From: Sulfuricurvum sp.
GTDB lineage: Bacteria > Campylobacterota > Campylobacteria > Campylobacterales > Sulfurimonadaceae
DNA: 64,000 bases
NCBI GenBank assembly: GCA_030692765.1
Contig: JAUYUB010000002.1
Span: 1-64,000 of the forward strand
Reading direction: 5' to 3'
The notes under the pieces were generated by a model that saw only the letters and a program-made list of their open reading frames with translations, searched no databases and was not told the origin of the DNA. Position numbers and translations under genes: made by a program. The first letter of the stretch is position 1; each line of letters starts with the position of its first letter. Below are positions 20,205-28,044 of this stretch, one piece after another.

Positions 20205-20405
20205 TTATTTTTGAGCACAACTACCGAAGAGTTTGCTAAAAACCCATAACGACGGACAAAAATCTTTAATCGCCCAAACGATTACCATCAGAATAATAAA
20301 GCTTTGAAGGATCATTCCGTATTGTGTATAGCCATAAGCCGTAAGAGCCATTGAAAGTGTAAGAACGATTGCCATGAGGAAACGTTGAATTTTTTCAGCG
20401 CACAT
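20205..20405 (-). CDS. Small membrane protein (DUF2892-like)
   Basis: A 66-residue protein with two predicted membrane helices (about residues 10-26 and 30-47) and conserved-looking cysteines (MCAEKIQ, DFCPS, FGSC). Size and layout resemble DUF2892/YgaP-type inner-membrane proteins, which are often linked to sulfur transfer. That assignment is tentative. It lies 57 nt upstream of purM on the same strand, and may share a transcript with it. Confidence 0.6.
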   Translation of the reverse strand: MCAEKIQRFLMAIVLTLSMALTAYGYTQYGMILQSFIILMVIVWAIKDFCPSLWVFSKLFGSCAQK

Positions 20406-20565
20406 TATTTATTCCTTATATGTAATAATATTTATTCTTTGAAATTATAGTAATAATAATTTAGTGCAGTCTTAAGCCATTGATACTTCTTGGCATATTT
20501 CAATGGGATTTAATCTGTGCGTGATACAATCGCTAACAAATTACACATAGAAGAGATTTTTGCCC

Positions 20566-21120
20566 ATGAAAACGTTTATTTACCCTGAAATGATGGTCCA
20601 TGTGTCCATGTGTACGCATAAATTGCCAACATCGGTATTGCTTGCAAGTGATAAGAGTGATCTATTGATGAATGAGCTTGCACGCTATAAAGAGTCAGCT
20701 GTAACTACTGTAGGAAGCAATGATTTGCTTGAATCGTTTCGTAATGCAGAAGAAAAAAGTGCAGACGTCATTATGATAGACGCATTGACTACCGACAGTG
20801 TTGTTATTGCACACATCAGCCGTATTCTCAAGGATGACGGTTTGGTGGTAATGAAGCATCCAGCACTGGATGATCTCAGTGCGAATACAGCATTGATGGA
20901 AGCTTTGGGTAATTATTTCAAAATTATTATGCCATATCGCCTTGAAGACGGTTCAACCTTATTGTTGAGTTCAAAAGAGTATCACCCTACTGCGGATGTT
21001 ATTTTACAGCGTACGGATTTACTGGAAGGTCATCAGTATTATAACTGCGATGTACATCCCGCAGCTTTTGCTATGCCACAGTACATCCGAGAAAATTACC
21101 GCGGACTTGCTCGCAACTAA
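20566..21120 (+). CDS. N-terminally truncated spermidine-synthase (SpeE) homologue
   Basis: A 184-residue protein that resembles the C-terminal two-thirds of epsilonproteobacterial SpeE, as I recall it from Helicobacter. Matching points are an early HVSMCTHK segment (where SpeE has a conserved His and Cys-Thr), a Rossmann-like core (ADVIMIDALT, ILKDDGLVVMKHP) and the ending YYNCDVHPAAFAMP. The N-terminal beta-hairpin domain that binds polyamine in SpeE is absent, and the 160-nt upstream gap does not encode it in any frame I can see. ATG 20566 has a better-spaced AGAAGAG than the in-frame TTG 20560. It overlaps coaE (TAATG). It may be non-enzymatic. Confidence 0.65.
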   Translation: MKTFIYPEMMVHVSMCTHKLPTSVLLASDKSDLLMNELARYKESAVTTVGSNDLLESFRNAEEKSADVIMIDALTTDSVVIAHISRILKDDGLVVMKHPALDDLSANTALMEALGNYFKIIMPYRLEDGSTLLLSSKEYHPTADVILQRTDLLEGHQYYNCDVHPAAFAMPQYIRENYRGLARN

Positions 21121-21725
21121 TGGCGTATAAGTATGCCATCGCACTAACGGGTGGAATCGCAACGGGGAAAAGCACTGTTGCATCCCTTATGGGACTCAAT
21201 GGACTGCGCATTATTGATGCAGATGCGATTTCGCACCGTATTTTAGATGAGAACTCGGTATGGGTAGCAGAACATTTCGGTACCCAGTTTGTTAGCGGCG
21301 GAAAAGTTATTCGTCCAGAATTGGGAAAAGTCATTTTTGCCAATCCGGAAGCGAAGAAAGAGCTGGAAAGTTTTTTGCATCCAAAAATTCGCGAAGCGAT
21401 TGAAGACGAGAGCGAAAAACAAGATCGTTTTGAATATCCGTACCTTATTGATATTCCTTTGTTTTTTGAATCAGGCTCGTATCCGATTGGACGCTCAGTT
21501 GTCGTGTATACGCCAAAAGAGGTTCAGCTGGAACGTTTTATGAAGCGGAATGGTTTTTCACAGGAAGAATCGCTTCGTCGTATAGAAAGTCAAATGGACA
21601 TCAACGAAAAACGCTCCCGTGCTACATGGATAATTGATAACTCTTCAAACCTAAAGCATCTGCAGCAAGAGTGTGAAAACTTCGTGGATACCATTAAAGC
21701 ACTCTATCCCACTCCTAAGCTATAA
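21120..21725 (+). CDS. coaE: Dephospho-CoA kinase
   Basis: A 201-residue P-loop kinase that performs the last step of coenzyme A synthesis. The Walker A motif is LTGGIATGKST at residues ~9-19, followed by IIDADAISHRIL (substrate-binding DAD), and DIPLFFE in the CoA domain. Full family length. Its ATG overlaps the stop of the SpeE-like gene, and dapF follows after 36 nt. Confidence 0.95.
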   Translation: MAYKYAIALTGGIATGKSTVASLMGLNGLRIIDADAISHRILDENSVWVAEHFGTQFVSGGKVIRPELGKVIFANPEAKKELESFLHPKIREAIEDESEKQDRFEYPYLIDIPLFFESGSYPIGRSVVVYTPKEVQLERFMKRNGFSQEESLRRIESQMDINEKRSRATWIIDNSSNLKHLQQECENFVDTIKALYPTPKL

Positions 21726-21761
21726 TATCATCAATTAATTTCTCAATATAAGGATTTTGGC

Positions 21762-22511
21762 ATGCTCCAAATCGCCAAATACTGCGCAAGCGGTAATGAT
21801 TTTGTACTTTTTCACACCCTTAACGGCGCAGATCGATCTGGACTTGCAAGAGCTCTTTGTGATCGTCAAAACGGGATTGGCGCAGATGGGTTGATCGTAT
21901 TGTTGCCTCACGAAGATCATGATTTCGAATGGGAGTTTTACAATGCGGATGGTTCTACCGCATCCATGTGTGGAAATGGTAGCCGTGCCTGTGCCCATTA
22001 TGCATACCGTTTTGGTTTGGCACCTGCTGATATGGAGTTTTTGACAGGCGCAGGAGTGATTAAAGCAAGCGTAGAGGGTGATGTGGTTCAAAGCGATTTG
22101 ACTCCCCCTTATGTTGTCAATGATGAAATCATTGAAAATGAGATGCGATGGTGGCTTATTGATACCGGTGTTCCGCATTTGGTGACGTTTGATGCCGATA
22201 TGGAAAATTTTGACATAGAAATGGCACGCGCTTTACGCCATAAGTACAATGCCAACGTGAATATTGCATCAGTGCAAAGCAATGGGGCGATTAAGGTACG
22301 TACGTATGAACGCGGTGTTGAAGATGAAACATTGGCATGCGGTACAGGAATGGCTGCGTGTTTTTATCGTGCTACGATCGAAAATTCGGTTGCGGACAAT
22401 GCTCGTGTCTATCCAAAGAGCGGTGAAACACTTTATCTTGGATTGGATGAGGGGACGATAACGTTTAAAGGGGAAGTTAAAGGGGTTTTTGAGACTACTT
22501 GGAGAGAGTAG
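21762..22511 (+). CDS. dapF: Diaminopimelate epimerase
   Basis: A 249-residue cofactor-independent epimerase converting LL- to meso-diaminopimelate for lysine and peptidoglycan. The two catalytic cysteines are visible in ASMCGNGSRAC and LACGTGMAAC, and the opening KYCASGNDFVLF is the family's xxGNDF motif. A strong AAGGAT ribosome site precedes ATG 21762. It ends just before a REP-like inverted repeat and converges with prfA. Confidence 0.96.
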   Translation: MLQIAKYCASGNDFVLFHTLNGADRSGLARALCDRQNGIGADGLIVLLPHEDHDFEWEFYNADGSTASMCGNGSRACAHYAYRFGLAPADMEFLTGAGVIKASVEGDVVQSDLTPPYVVNDEIIENEMRWWLIDTGVPHLVTFDADMENFDIEMARALRHKYNANVNIASVQSNGAIKVRTYERGVEDETLACGTGMAACFYRATIENSVADNARVYPKSGETLYLGLDEGTITFKGEVKGVFETTWRE

Positions 22512-22515
22512 AATC

Positions 22516-22571
22516 CCGTTCGTGGTGAGCTTGTCGAACCATGCACCCTTCGACAAGCTCAGGGCGAACGG
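22516..22571. repeat. REP-like imperfect inverted repeat between dapF and prfA
   Basis: A 23-bp inverted repeat with a 10-nt loop: left arm 22516-22538 (contains GTGAGCTTGTCGAA) and right arm 22549-22571 (contains TTCGACAAGCTCAGGGCGAA). The arms match at 20 of 23 positions, with three mismatches in the middle. The right-arm sequence is one I recognise as recurring in intergenic regions of many unrelated bacterial genomes. Its GC content is higher than its surroundings. It lies between convergent stops and could also stop transcription both ways. Confidence 0.75.
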
Positions 22572-22572
22572 A

Positions 22573-23640
22573 TTACAATCCGCTTTGCTCCATCAGTTTT
22601 GACTGCATATCGGCGATTAGTGGCTCGATAATATCATCCATTAATCCCCCTTGCATAATCTCTTCGAGACGATAAAGGGTCAGTGTAATACGGTGATCAG
22701 ACATTCGGTTTTGAGGATAGTTGTAAGTGCGAATCCGTGCTGAACGATCACCTGAGCCTACTTGTTCTTTACGCTCTGACATCTCCTTGGCTTTCACCTC
22801 TTCCATTTGCATATCATAAATACGAGCTTTTAGGATCTTCATCGCTCTTTCTTTATTTTTGTGCTGTGACTTTTGGTCTTGATTGGTCACCACAATCCCA
22901 GTAGGGAGATGGGTGATACGCACCGCAGAGTCGGTCGTATTGACACTTTGACCACCGCTTCCGCTTGAGCGCATAACGTCGATTTTGAGGTCATTTTCAT
23001 TGATGTTAACCTCGACATCATCCACTTCAGGCATAATCGCCACAGTGATGGCGGACGTATGTACGCGTCCTTGGGATTCAGTTGCAGGGACACGCTGTAC
23101 GCGGTGTACTCCTGACTCGTATTTGAGAGACGAATACGCTCCCTCTCCTTTGATAAGAGCGATGAGCTCTTTGTATCCACCCGCATCCGAGGGGCTAGTA
23201 CTCATAAGCTCGATTTTCCATCCTTTGAGTTCTGCATAACGGACATAGGCGTTAAATAAATCGCCCACAAAAATAGCCGCTTCATCTCCACCCGTACCGG
23301 CGCGTAATTCGATGTAGATGTTACGTTTGTCATTAGGGTCTGTAGGGATGAGAAGCTTTTTGATCTCCTCTTCGAGTTCACCCACTTGTGGTTCAAGCGC
23401 TTTTAGTTCCTCTTTGGCAAGCTCACCGAGTTCGGCATCAAAGGCAAGCGCTTTGTTCTCTTCGATATCATCCAATACTTTTTTGTACTGAGTAGCTTTG
23501 GTATAGATAGCCAATAGAGAGCCTTGCTCTTTGGACAAATCGGTCATATTCTTGATGTCGTTTCCGATATCTGGAGAACTGAGAAGTTCGGTAATTTCAT
23601 TGTAGCGGTTAATAAAGGGGGTTAATTTGTCAGATAGCAT
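22573..23640 (-). CDS. prfA: Peptide chain release factor 1
   Basis: A 355-residue class I release factor for UAA and UAG. The codon-recognition segment [14 protein letters not shown] (PxT-type, RF1) and the peptidyl-tRNA hydrolysis motif [15 protein letters not shown] are intact, confirming RF1 rather than RF2. The [10 protein letters not shown] motif in domain 2 is also present. rpsT lies 82 nt upstream on the same strand, so the two may be co-transcribed. Its stop is only two bases from the REP-like repeat. Confidence 0.98.
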   Translation of the reverse strand: MLSDKLTPFINRYNEITELLSSPDIGNDIKNMTDLSKEQGSLLAIYTKATQYKKVLDDIEENKALAFDAELGELAKEELKALEPQVGELEEEIKKLLIPTDPNDKRNIYIELRAGTGGDEAAIFVGDLFNAYVRYAELKGWKIELMSTSPSDAGGYKELIALIKGEGAYSSLKYESGVHRVQRVPATESQGRVHTSAITVAIMPEVDDVEVNINENDLKIDVMRSSGSGGQSVNTTDSAVRITHLPTGIVVTNQDQKSQHKNKERAMKILKARIYDMQMEEVKAKEMSERKEQVGSGDRSARIRTYNYPQNRMSDHRITLTLYRLEEIMQGGLMDDIIEPLIADMQSKLMEQSGL

Positions 23641-23722
23641 TATGATAATTCCTGTAAAAAGGCGTTGGGAGAAAAGGGGTCACGCAAAAGGAATGAATTC
23701 CTTTTAATGTGAATGTTTTTAG

Positions 23723-23989
23723 TTAAGCTTGTAGCGCGTTTACTGCAAGGTGGAGACGGCTAACTTTACGTCCAGCAGACTCTTTTTTCAAGACACCTTT
23801 GCTAACATACTTGTGAAGATTTGCGTTTGCAATAACAAGTGCTGCTTGTGCTTCTTCTTTGTTACCTGCATCAACTGCGGCACGGACTGCTTTTACGATG
23901 TTTTTAATACGTGTGCGATAAAACCGGTTACGCTCTGTGCGTTTTTCAGTTTGACGGATACGTTTCAATGCTGACTTATGGTTTGCCAT
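23723..23989 (-). CDS. rpsT: 30S ribosomal protein S20
   Basis: An 88-residue, lysine/arginine-rich primary 16S rRNA-binding protein. The opening [16 protein letters not shown] is diagnostic. The start ATG 23989 has an AAGGAT site upstream, and it is divergent from glmM. High expression codon bias is visible. prfA follows on the same strand. Confidence 0.97.
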   Translation of the reverse strand: MANHKSALKRIRQTEKRTERNRFYRTRIKNIVKAVRAAVDAGNKEEAQAALVIANANLHKYVSKGVLKKESAGRKVSRLHLAVNALQA

Positions 23990-24088
23990 GGCATTTATCC
24001 TTGTCGAATTTTTTTTAGGGTAGAATGTTACCTTAAAGATAATTAAAATTAAGTTAAGCGATATTAATACAGATATTAGGGGCTAATT

Positions 24089-25429
24089 ATGAAACTTTTT
24101 GGAACAGATGGAGTTCGTGGAGAGGCAGGCTCTTTTTTAACAGCAGAGCTTGCAATGAAAGTTGCGATGGCTGCCGGTATCTATTTTAGAGATCATGCCC
24201 GTACCAAAAAGATTTTAGTAGGCAAAGATACCCGTAAAAGCGGCTACATGATTGAGAATGCCATTGTAAGCGGGTTAACGGCTGTTGGATACGATGTTAT
24301 CCAAATCGGTCCTATGCCGACGCCAGCAATTGCTTTTTTAACAGAAAATATGCGATGTGACGCTGGGATCATGATTTCAGCCAGTCATAATGCGTATGAA
24401 GACAATGGAATTAAATTTTTTGATGCTCATGGTAATAAACTCTCTGGGGAGATAGAAGCTGCGATTGAAGCTATAGTACATGATAGAGAAAAACTCGAAC
24501 AAGGTTATGTTACAGGCAATAATATCGGTGCGGCTAAAAGAATTGATGATGTAATCGGACGATACATCGTGCAACTAAAGAATTCTTTTGGAAATGTCTT
24601 GACACTTCAAGGTCTTCGTATCATTTTGGATACAGCTAATGGAGCCGGATATAAAGTGGGACCAACGGTACTGGAAGAATTGGGAGCAGAAGTTATTGTC
24701 CTTCATGATAAACCAAACGGTATCAATATAAATGAAGGATGTGGAGCTCTGCATACCAAAGATTTACGAGAAGCGGTCAAGCAATATCGTGCCGATATCG
24801 GATTGGCGCTGGATGGCGATGCTGACAGATTGATTGTTGTAGATGAAAATGGTGATGAAGTTGATGGTGATCAGATTCTAGGAGCACTTGCACTCTTCTT
24901 ACAACGCAGTGAGCAGCTAAAAGGGAAAGGAATAGTGGCTACCGTCATGAGTAATCAAGCGCTTGAAGATTGTATGAGCGCTAACAAATTGAAGTTGCAT
25001 CGTTCTAATGTAGGTGACAAATACGTATTAGAAATGATGCGTGAACACGGAATTAATTTCGGCGGAGAGCAAAGCGGTCATATCATCATGCACGATTATG
25101 CTAAAACCGGGGATGGATTGGTGAGTGCACTTCAAATTCTCGCACTGCTTCTAACATCTGGGGAAAAGGCAAGTATGGCTTTACGTCCTTTTGAGCTTTA
25201 TCCTCAGAAATTGGTCAATATTAAAGTAAAGGTTAAAAAACCTCTCACCCAAATAGAGGGAATAGATGCTGAATTGGCCCACACTGAAAAGCTTCATATG
25301 CGTCAGCTGATCCGCTATTCGGGTACTGAAAACAAATTACGTATACTATTAGAAGGCAAAGATGCCAAAGTGTTAGAAAAGCAAATGGATCATTTGGTAG
25401 CATTTTTTGAGAAGGCGCTGAATGTTTAA
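24089..25429 (+). CDS. glmM: Phosphoglucosamine mutase
   Basis: A 446-residue alpha-phosphohexomutase that converts glucosamine-6-P to glucosamine-1-P for UDP-GlcNAc. The phospho-serine is Ser99 in [15 protein letters not shown], the metal loop is [13 protein letters not shown], the sugar loop is [10 protein letters not shown], and the phosphate-binding loop near the end is [11 protein letters not shown]. All catalytic elements are intact. Its last 8 nt overlap lspA. Confidence 0.97.
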   Translation: MKLFGTDGVRGEAGSFLTAELAMKVAMAAGIYFRDHARTKKILVGKDTRKSGYMIENAIVSGLTAVGYDVIQIGPMPTPAIAFLTENMRCDAGIMISASHNAYEDNGIKFFDAHGNKLSGEIEAAIEAIVHDREKLEQGYVTGNNIGAAKRIDDVIGRYIVQLKNSFGNVLTLQGLRIILDTANGAGYKVGPTVLEELGAEVIVLHDKPNGININEGCGALHTKDLREAVKQYRADIGLALDGDADRLIVVDENGDEVDGDQILGALALFLQRSEQLKGKGIVATVMSNQALEDCMSANKLKLHRSNVGDKYVLEMMREHGINFGGEQSGHIIMHDYAKTGDGLVSALQILALLLTSGEKASMALRPFELYPQKLVNIKVKVKKPLTQIEGIDAELAHTEKLHMRQLIRYSGTENKLRILLEGKDAKVLEKQMDHLVAFFEKALNV

Positions 25430-25859
25430 ATCTCTCGCTATATTATTAGCGGTAATGTCGGCTGTTTTAATTGTAGATCAGGCAATAAAGAATATTTTTT
25501 TAGAGGGATGGCGTTATTACACCGATTACATTGATTTGATTCTGGTTTTTAACAAAGGGGTCGCATTTTCGATGTTTTCCTTTTTAGCAGAATCCCTCAA
25601 ATGGCTGCAGTTGGCATTGCTGGCGGGAGTGGTAGCATATACGCTCTGGCTCAAGGAAAATCGTTATCTTATCCCTACGGGGATAATGGTGGGAGCAGGA
25701 TTATCAAACGTCGCTGACCGCTTTATGCATGGCGGGGTCGTTGATTACGTTTATTGGCATTATGGATTTAACTTCGCCGTGTTTAATTTTGCCGATGTTA
25801 TGATTGATATTGCCGTTGTTTGGCTCATCATTCTCAATTACACTGTAAAAAAGGCTTAA
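25422..25859 (+). CDS. lspA: Lipoprotein signal peptidase (signal peptidase II)
   Basis: A 145-residue aspartic protease of the inner membrane that cleaves prolipoproteins at the lipid-modified cysteine. Four transmembrane helices are evident. The two catalytic aspartates lie in [16 protein letters not shown] and FNFADVMID, and [10 protein letters not shown] is the conserved NxGxAF loop. It overlaps the glmM end by 8 nt. One substrate candidate is the lipoprotein at 36677-36928. Confidence 0.96.
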   Translation: MFKSLAILLAVMSAVLIVDQAIKNIFLEGWRYYTDYIDLILVFNKGVAFSMFSFLAESLKWLQLALLAGVVAYTLWLKENRYLIPTGIMVGAGLSNVADRFMHGGVVDYVYWHYGFNFAVFNFADVMIDIAVVWLIILNYTVKKA

Positions 25860-25909
25860 GAGATTTTTAACCTCATAACCCGTATAATTCTGCTCTTCAT
25901 TATTATAAT

Positions 25910-25985
25910 GGTCTCATAGCTCAGTTGGTAGAGCACTACCTCGACAAGGTAGGGGTCACTGGTTCGAGTCCAGTTGGGACCACCA
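25910..25985 (+). tRNA. tRNA-Val (anticodon GAC)
   Basis: A 76-nt cloverleaf with encoded CCA. Acceptor stem GGTCTCA/TGGGACC, D arm GCTC...GAGC, anticodon stem CTACC/GGTAG with 7-nt loop TCGACAA, and T arm ACTGG-TTCGAGT-CCAGT. Reading the loop as positions 32-38 gives anticodon GAC, which decodes GUC and GUU. Position 33, normally U in nearly all tRNAs, reads C here. A TATAAT box lies at 25893-25898. The gene stands alone. Confidence 0.93.
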
Positions 25986-26167
25986 TTTCTCTTATATTTT
26001 GCCCATTCAACAATTTACCGCTTAAAAAAATTCCTTTTTCTTTCAATTGCATAATTGTTACAAATATTCCTATGATGGTACATATATAGAAAAAAATTAT
26101 ACTTTAAGAATTCTCAAATAAGTTAATAGATATTATTATTGATTATTTCTTAAATATAGGGTTTGGT

Positions 26168-26689
26168 GTGAGAGATTTTATTTATTCGGTTATGCAAGAT
26201 TACAGCTTGTTTGTTATTTTTTTTCATGTACTAGGGGCATCTGTCTGGGTTGGAGGGATGATAACTTTATGGTTTCTAACAAGGGAGTCGGGGGCAGGAA
26301 TTCCTATTGACCGCCGCGCTACAGGTCGAGCTGCATTGTATAAAAAATTCTTTACCTTTTTATCCCCTTTTATTGTTCTTTTATTTATAACCGCTTTGTT
26401 TATGGCATTGGGGTATAAGGACAATGCAATTGATGCCAATGGGTTTACGCTTGATGTGAAGAATTTAGAAACCTATAAGCTCATACATACCAAGGGAAGT
26501 ATCTGGACAATAATGGTTATGAATATGTTCTTCATGATTTGGATTCTTACGAAAGCCAGTTGCAAGCTGTGTAAAACAAAAGTAAGTGCAGACTGCATGT
26601 GGCTTGTAGGCAAGTACTTACTGCCATTGAATATTTTATTGGGACTAGTAGGGATATTTATAGGAGTATTTTTAAGAAGCACTTTTTAA
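26168..26689 (+). CDS. CopD-like integral membrane protein
   Basis: A 173-residue protein with four membrane helices. The first contains FFHVLGASVWVGGMITLWFL, where the HxxGxxxWxGG pattern is typical of the CopD/YozB-like superfamily of membrane proteins, some of which bind haem or copper. A Cys pair (CKLCK) lies in a cytoplasmic or periplasmic loop. Start is a GTG. It lies upstream of the caa3-type oxidase operon together with the next membrane protein, suggesting an oxidase-assembly or copper role, which is inference. Confidence 0.65.
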   Translation: MRDFIYSVMQDYSLFVIFFHVLGASVWVGGMITLWFLTRESGAGIPIDRRATGRAALYKKFFTFLSPFIVLLFITALFMALGYKDNAIDANGFTLDVKNLETYKLIHTKGSIWTIMVMNMFFMIWILTKASCKLCKTKVSADCMWLVGKYLLPLNILLGLVGIFIGVFLRSTF

Positions 26690-26692
26690 CAT

Positions 26693-27124
26693 ATGGATGA
26701 ATTGGTAGCCTATCTCTTCAAGCGGCGGATGATCATGATGGGTATTGTCGTTTTTTTAGCGATACTAGCTATTACAGCAAGCTACTTTATTCACCTCTCC
26801 CCCTCCACATATTTTGGAGGTAAATACAATCAGATGTTCATTTATGCACTAATTGTATATAAATTGATTGAATTGCCAATTCTTTATTATTTACTTCTTC
26901 ATCGTCATGTTAAAGCTTTAAGAAAAACATTGGATCATGAAGAGCTTCTTGTAAAGCTTAGAAAACATTCTAAGCTGCTTTTGTTTTTAATTCCACAAGG
27001 AAATACTGTTTTTGGGATAATTGCCTATAAATTAAGTGGGAATGTTTTTTATTTTCTTTTTTTCTCTTCAACTGCTCTTATAACACTATATTTAATAAAA
27101 CCTAATAAATTAAAACTTTACTAA
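26693..27124 (+). CDS. Hypothetical membrane protein
   Basis: A 143-residue protein with about four hydrophobic segments (about residues 13-32, 48-67, 92-108 and 115-133) and a charged helix between the second and third (HRHVKALRKTLDHEELLVKL). It starts three bases after the CopD-like gene, so the two form a pair. I do not recognise a family. Codon use is AT-rich, as in its neighbour. Its nearness to the oxidase operon, separated by a 110-nt promoter region, is the only functional hint. Confidence 0.6.
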   Translation: MDELVAYLFKRRMIMMGIVVFLAILAITASYFIHLSPSTYFGGKYNQMFIYALIVYKLIELPILYYLLLHRHVKALRKTLDHEELLVKLRKHSKLLLFLIPQGNTVFGIIAYKLSGNVFYFLFFSSTALITLYLIKPNKLKLY

Positions 27125-27131
27125 AAGTAAC

Positions 27132-27206
27132 AATTAACACACTTGTGTTAATTTTGTGTTAATTTATAACAACTTCAAGCTTATTTAAAGTTGATTTACT
27201 TATAAT
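27132..27206 (+). promoter_or_regulatory. Operator-like triple half-site and promoter of the oxidase operon
   Basis: Three copies of the 10-mer TGTGTTAATT: one inverted (27132-27141, reading AATTAACACA), two direct (27144-27153 and 27155-27164). The first two form a near-perfect 22-bp palindrome with a 2-bp centre. A TATAAT box follows at 27201-27206, so the sites fall about 40-75 bp upstream of it. A good ribosome site (AGGGGGG) precedes the Sco gene start. This looks like a dimeric regulator site controlling the oxidase operon; the regulator is unknown. Confidence 0.6.
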
Positions 27207-27234
27207 TTAGGACTTTTCTAAGGGGGGATTTATA

Positions 27235-28044
27235 TTGAGAAAAATTATACTACTTCTTTCTCTTCTAATAACTTTTTTAAATGCCGCTCCACTGGGCATT
27301 GAAGAAAAGTTAGGAAAGACCGTTCCTCTTGATTTGACATTTGTTAATGAAAAGTCAGAACGAGTAACATTAAAGAAATTAATGGATGGAAAACCAACCA
27401 TTATAACGCTAAATTATTTTCGATGTGCAGGCATTTGCAGCCCACAACTTAATGATTTGGCAAAAACTCTCGGAAAGTTGGATCTTGCAGAAAATACTGA
27501 TTATAAAGTAATTACAGTAAGTTTCGCAGAAAACGAAACACCAGAGTTAGCATCAGCAAAACGCAAAAATCAGATTGAGTCCATTGGACGACAATACGTT
27601 GCTGATGCATGGCATTTTGTTATTGGAGAGAATAACAGTTCTGGCAAACTGGCAGACTCTGTTGGTTTCCAATATGAGAAAACGACTTCCATGACGGGAA
27701 AAGTGGACTATATTCATTCCGCGTCATTGATAGTTTTGTCACCTGAGGGTAAAGTAACGCGTTATTTGTACGGCATTACACAAGCACCTATTGATTTGAA
27801 GATGGCAATCTTTGAAGCAAGTAATGGAACAGTACGCCCAACCATTGCGAAACCGTTACTTTTTTGTTATTCGTATGATGCGGAAGCAAAAAAGTACATT
27901 TTTGAATGGGAAAAAATTGCGGGCGTTGTAATGCTTGCATTGGTATTTGGATTCTTTCTTTACCTAGTCAAATTGGGGAGAAAAGAAGACGACCGACACA
28001 TGACACAAGAAGATAATCACACAAAAGGAGAGAATAATGAGTAA
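27235..28044 (+). CDS. SCO1/SenC copper chaperone, membrane-anchored
   Basis: A 269-residue thioredoxin-fold protein that delivers copper to the CuA site of cytochrome oxidase. The copper motif CAGIC (CxxxC) lies in NYFRCAGICSPQLNDL, and the third ligand His is in DYIHSASLIVL. It has an N-terminal signal peptide (ILLLSLLITFLNAAP) and, unusually, a second C-terminal membrane helix (VVMLALVFGFFLYLV) with a charged tail. The start is TTG 27235. It heads the operon and overlaps ctaD by 8 nt. Confidence 0.92.
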   Translation: MRKIILLLSLLITFLNAAPLGIEEKLGKTVPLDLTFVNEKSERVTLKKLMDGKPTIITLNYFRCAGICSPQLNDLAKTLGKLDLAENTDYKVITVSFAENETPELASAKRKNQIESIGRQYVADAWHFVIGENNSSGKLADSVGFQYEKTTSMTGKVDYIHSASLIVLSPEGKVTRYLYGITQAPIDLKMAIFEASNGTVRPTIAKPLLFCYSYDAEAKKYIFEWEKIAGVVMLALVFGFFLYLVKLGRKEDDRHMTQEDNHTKGENNE

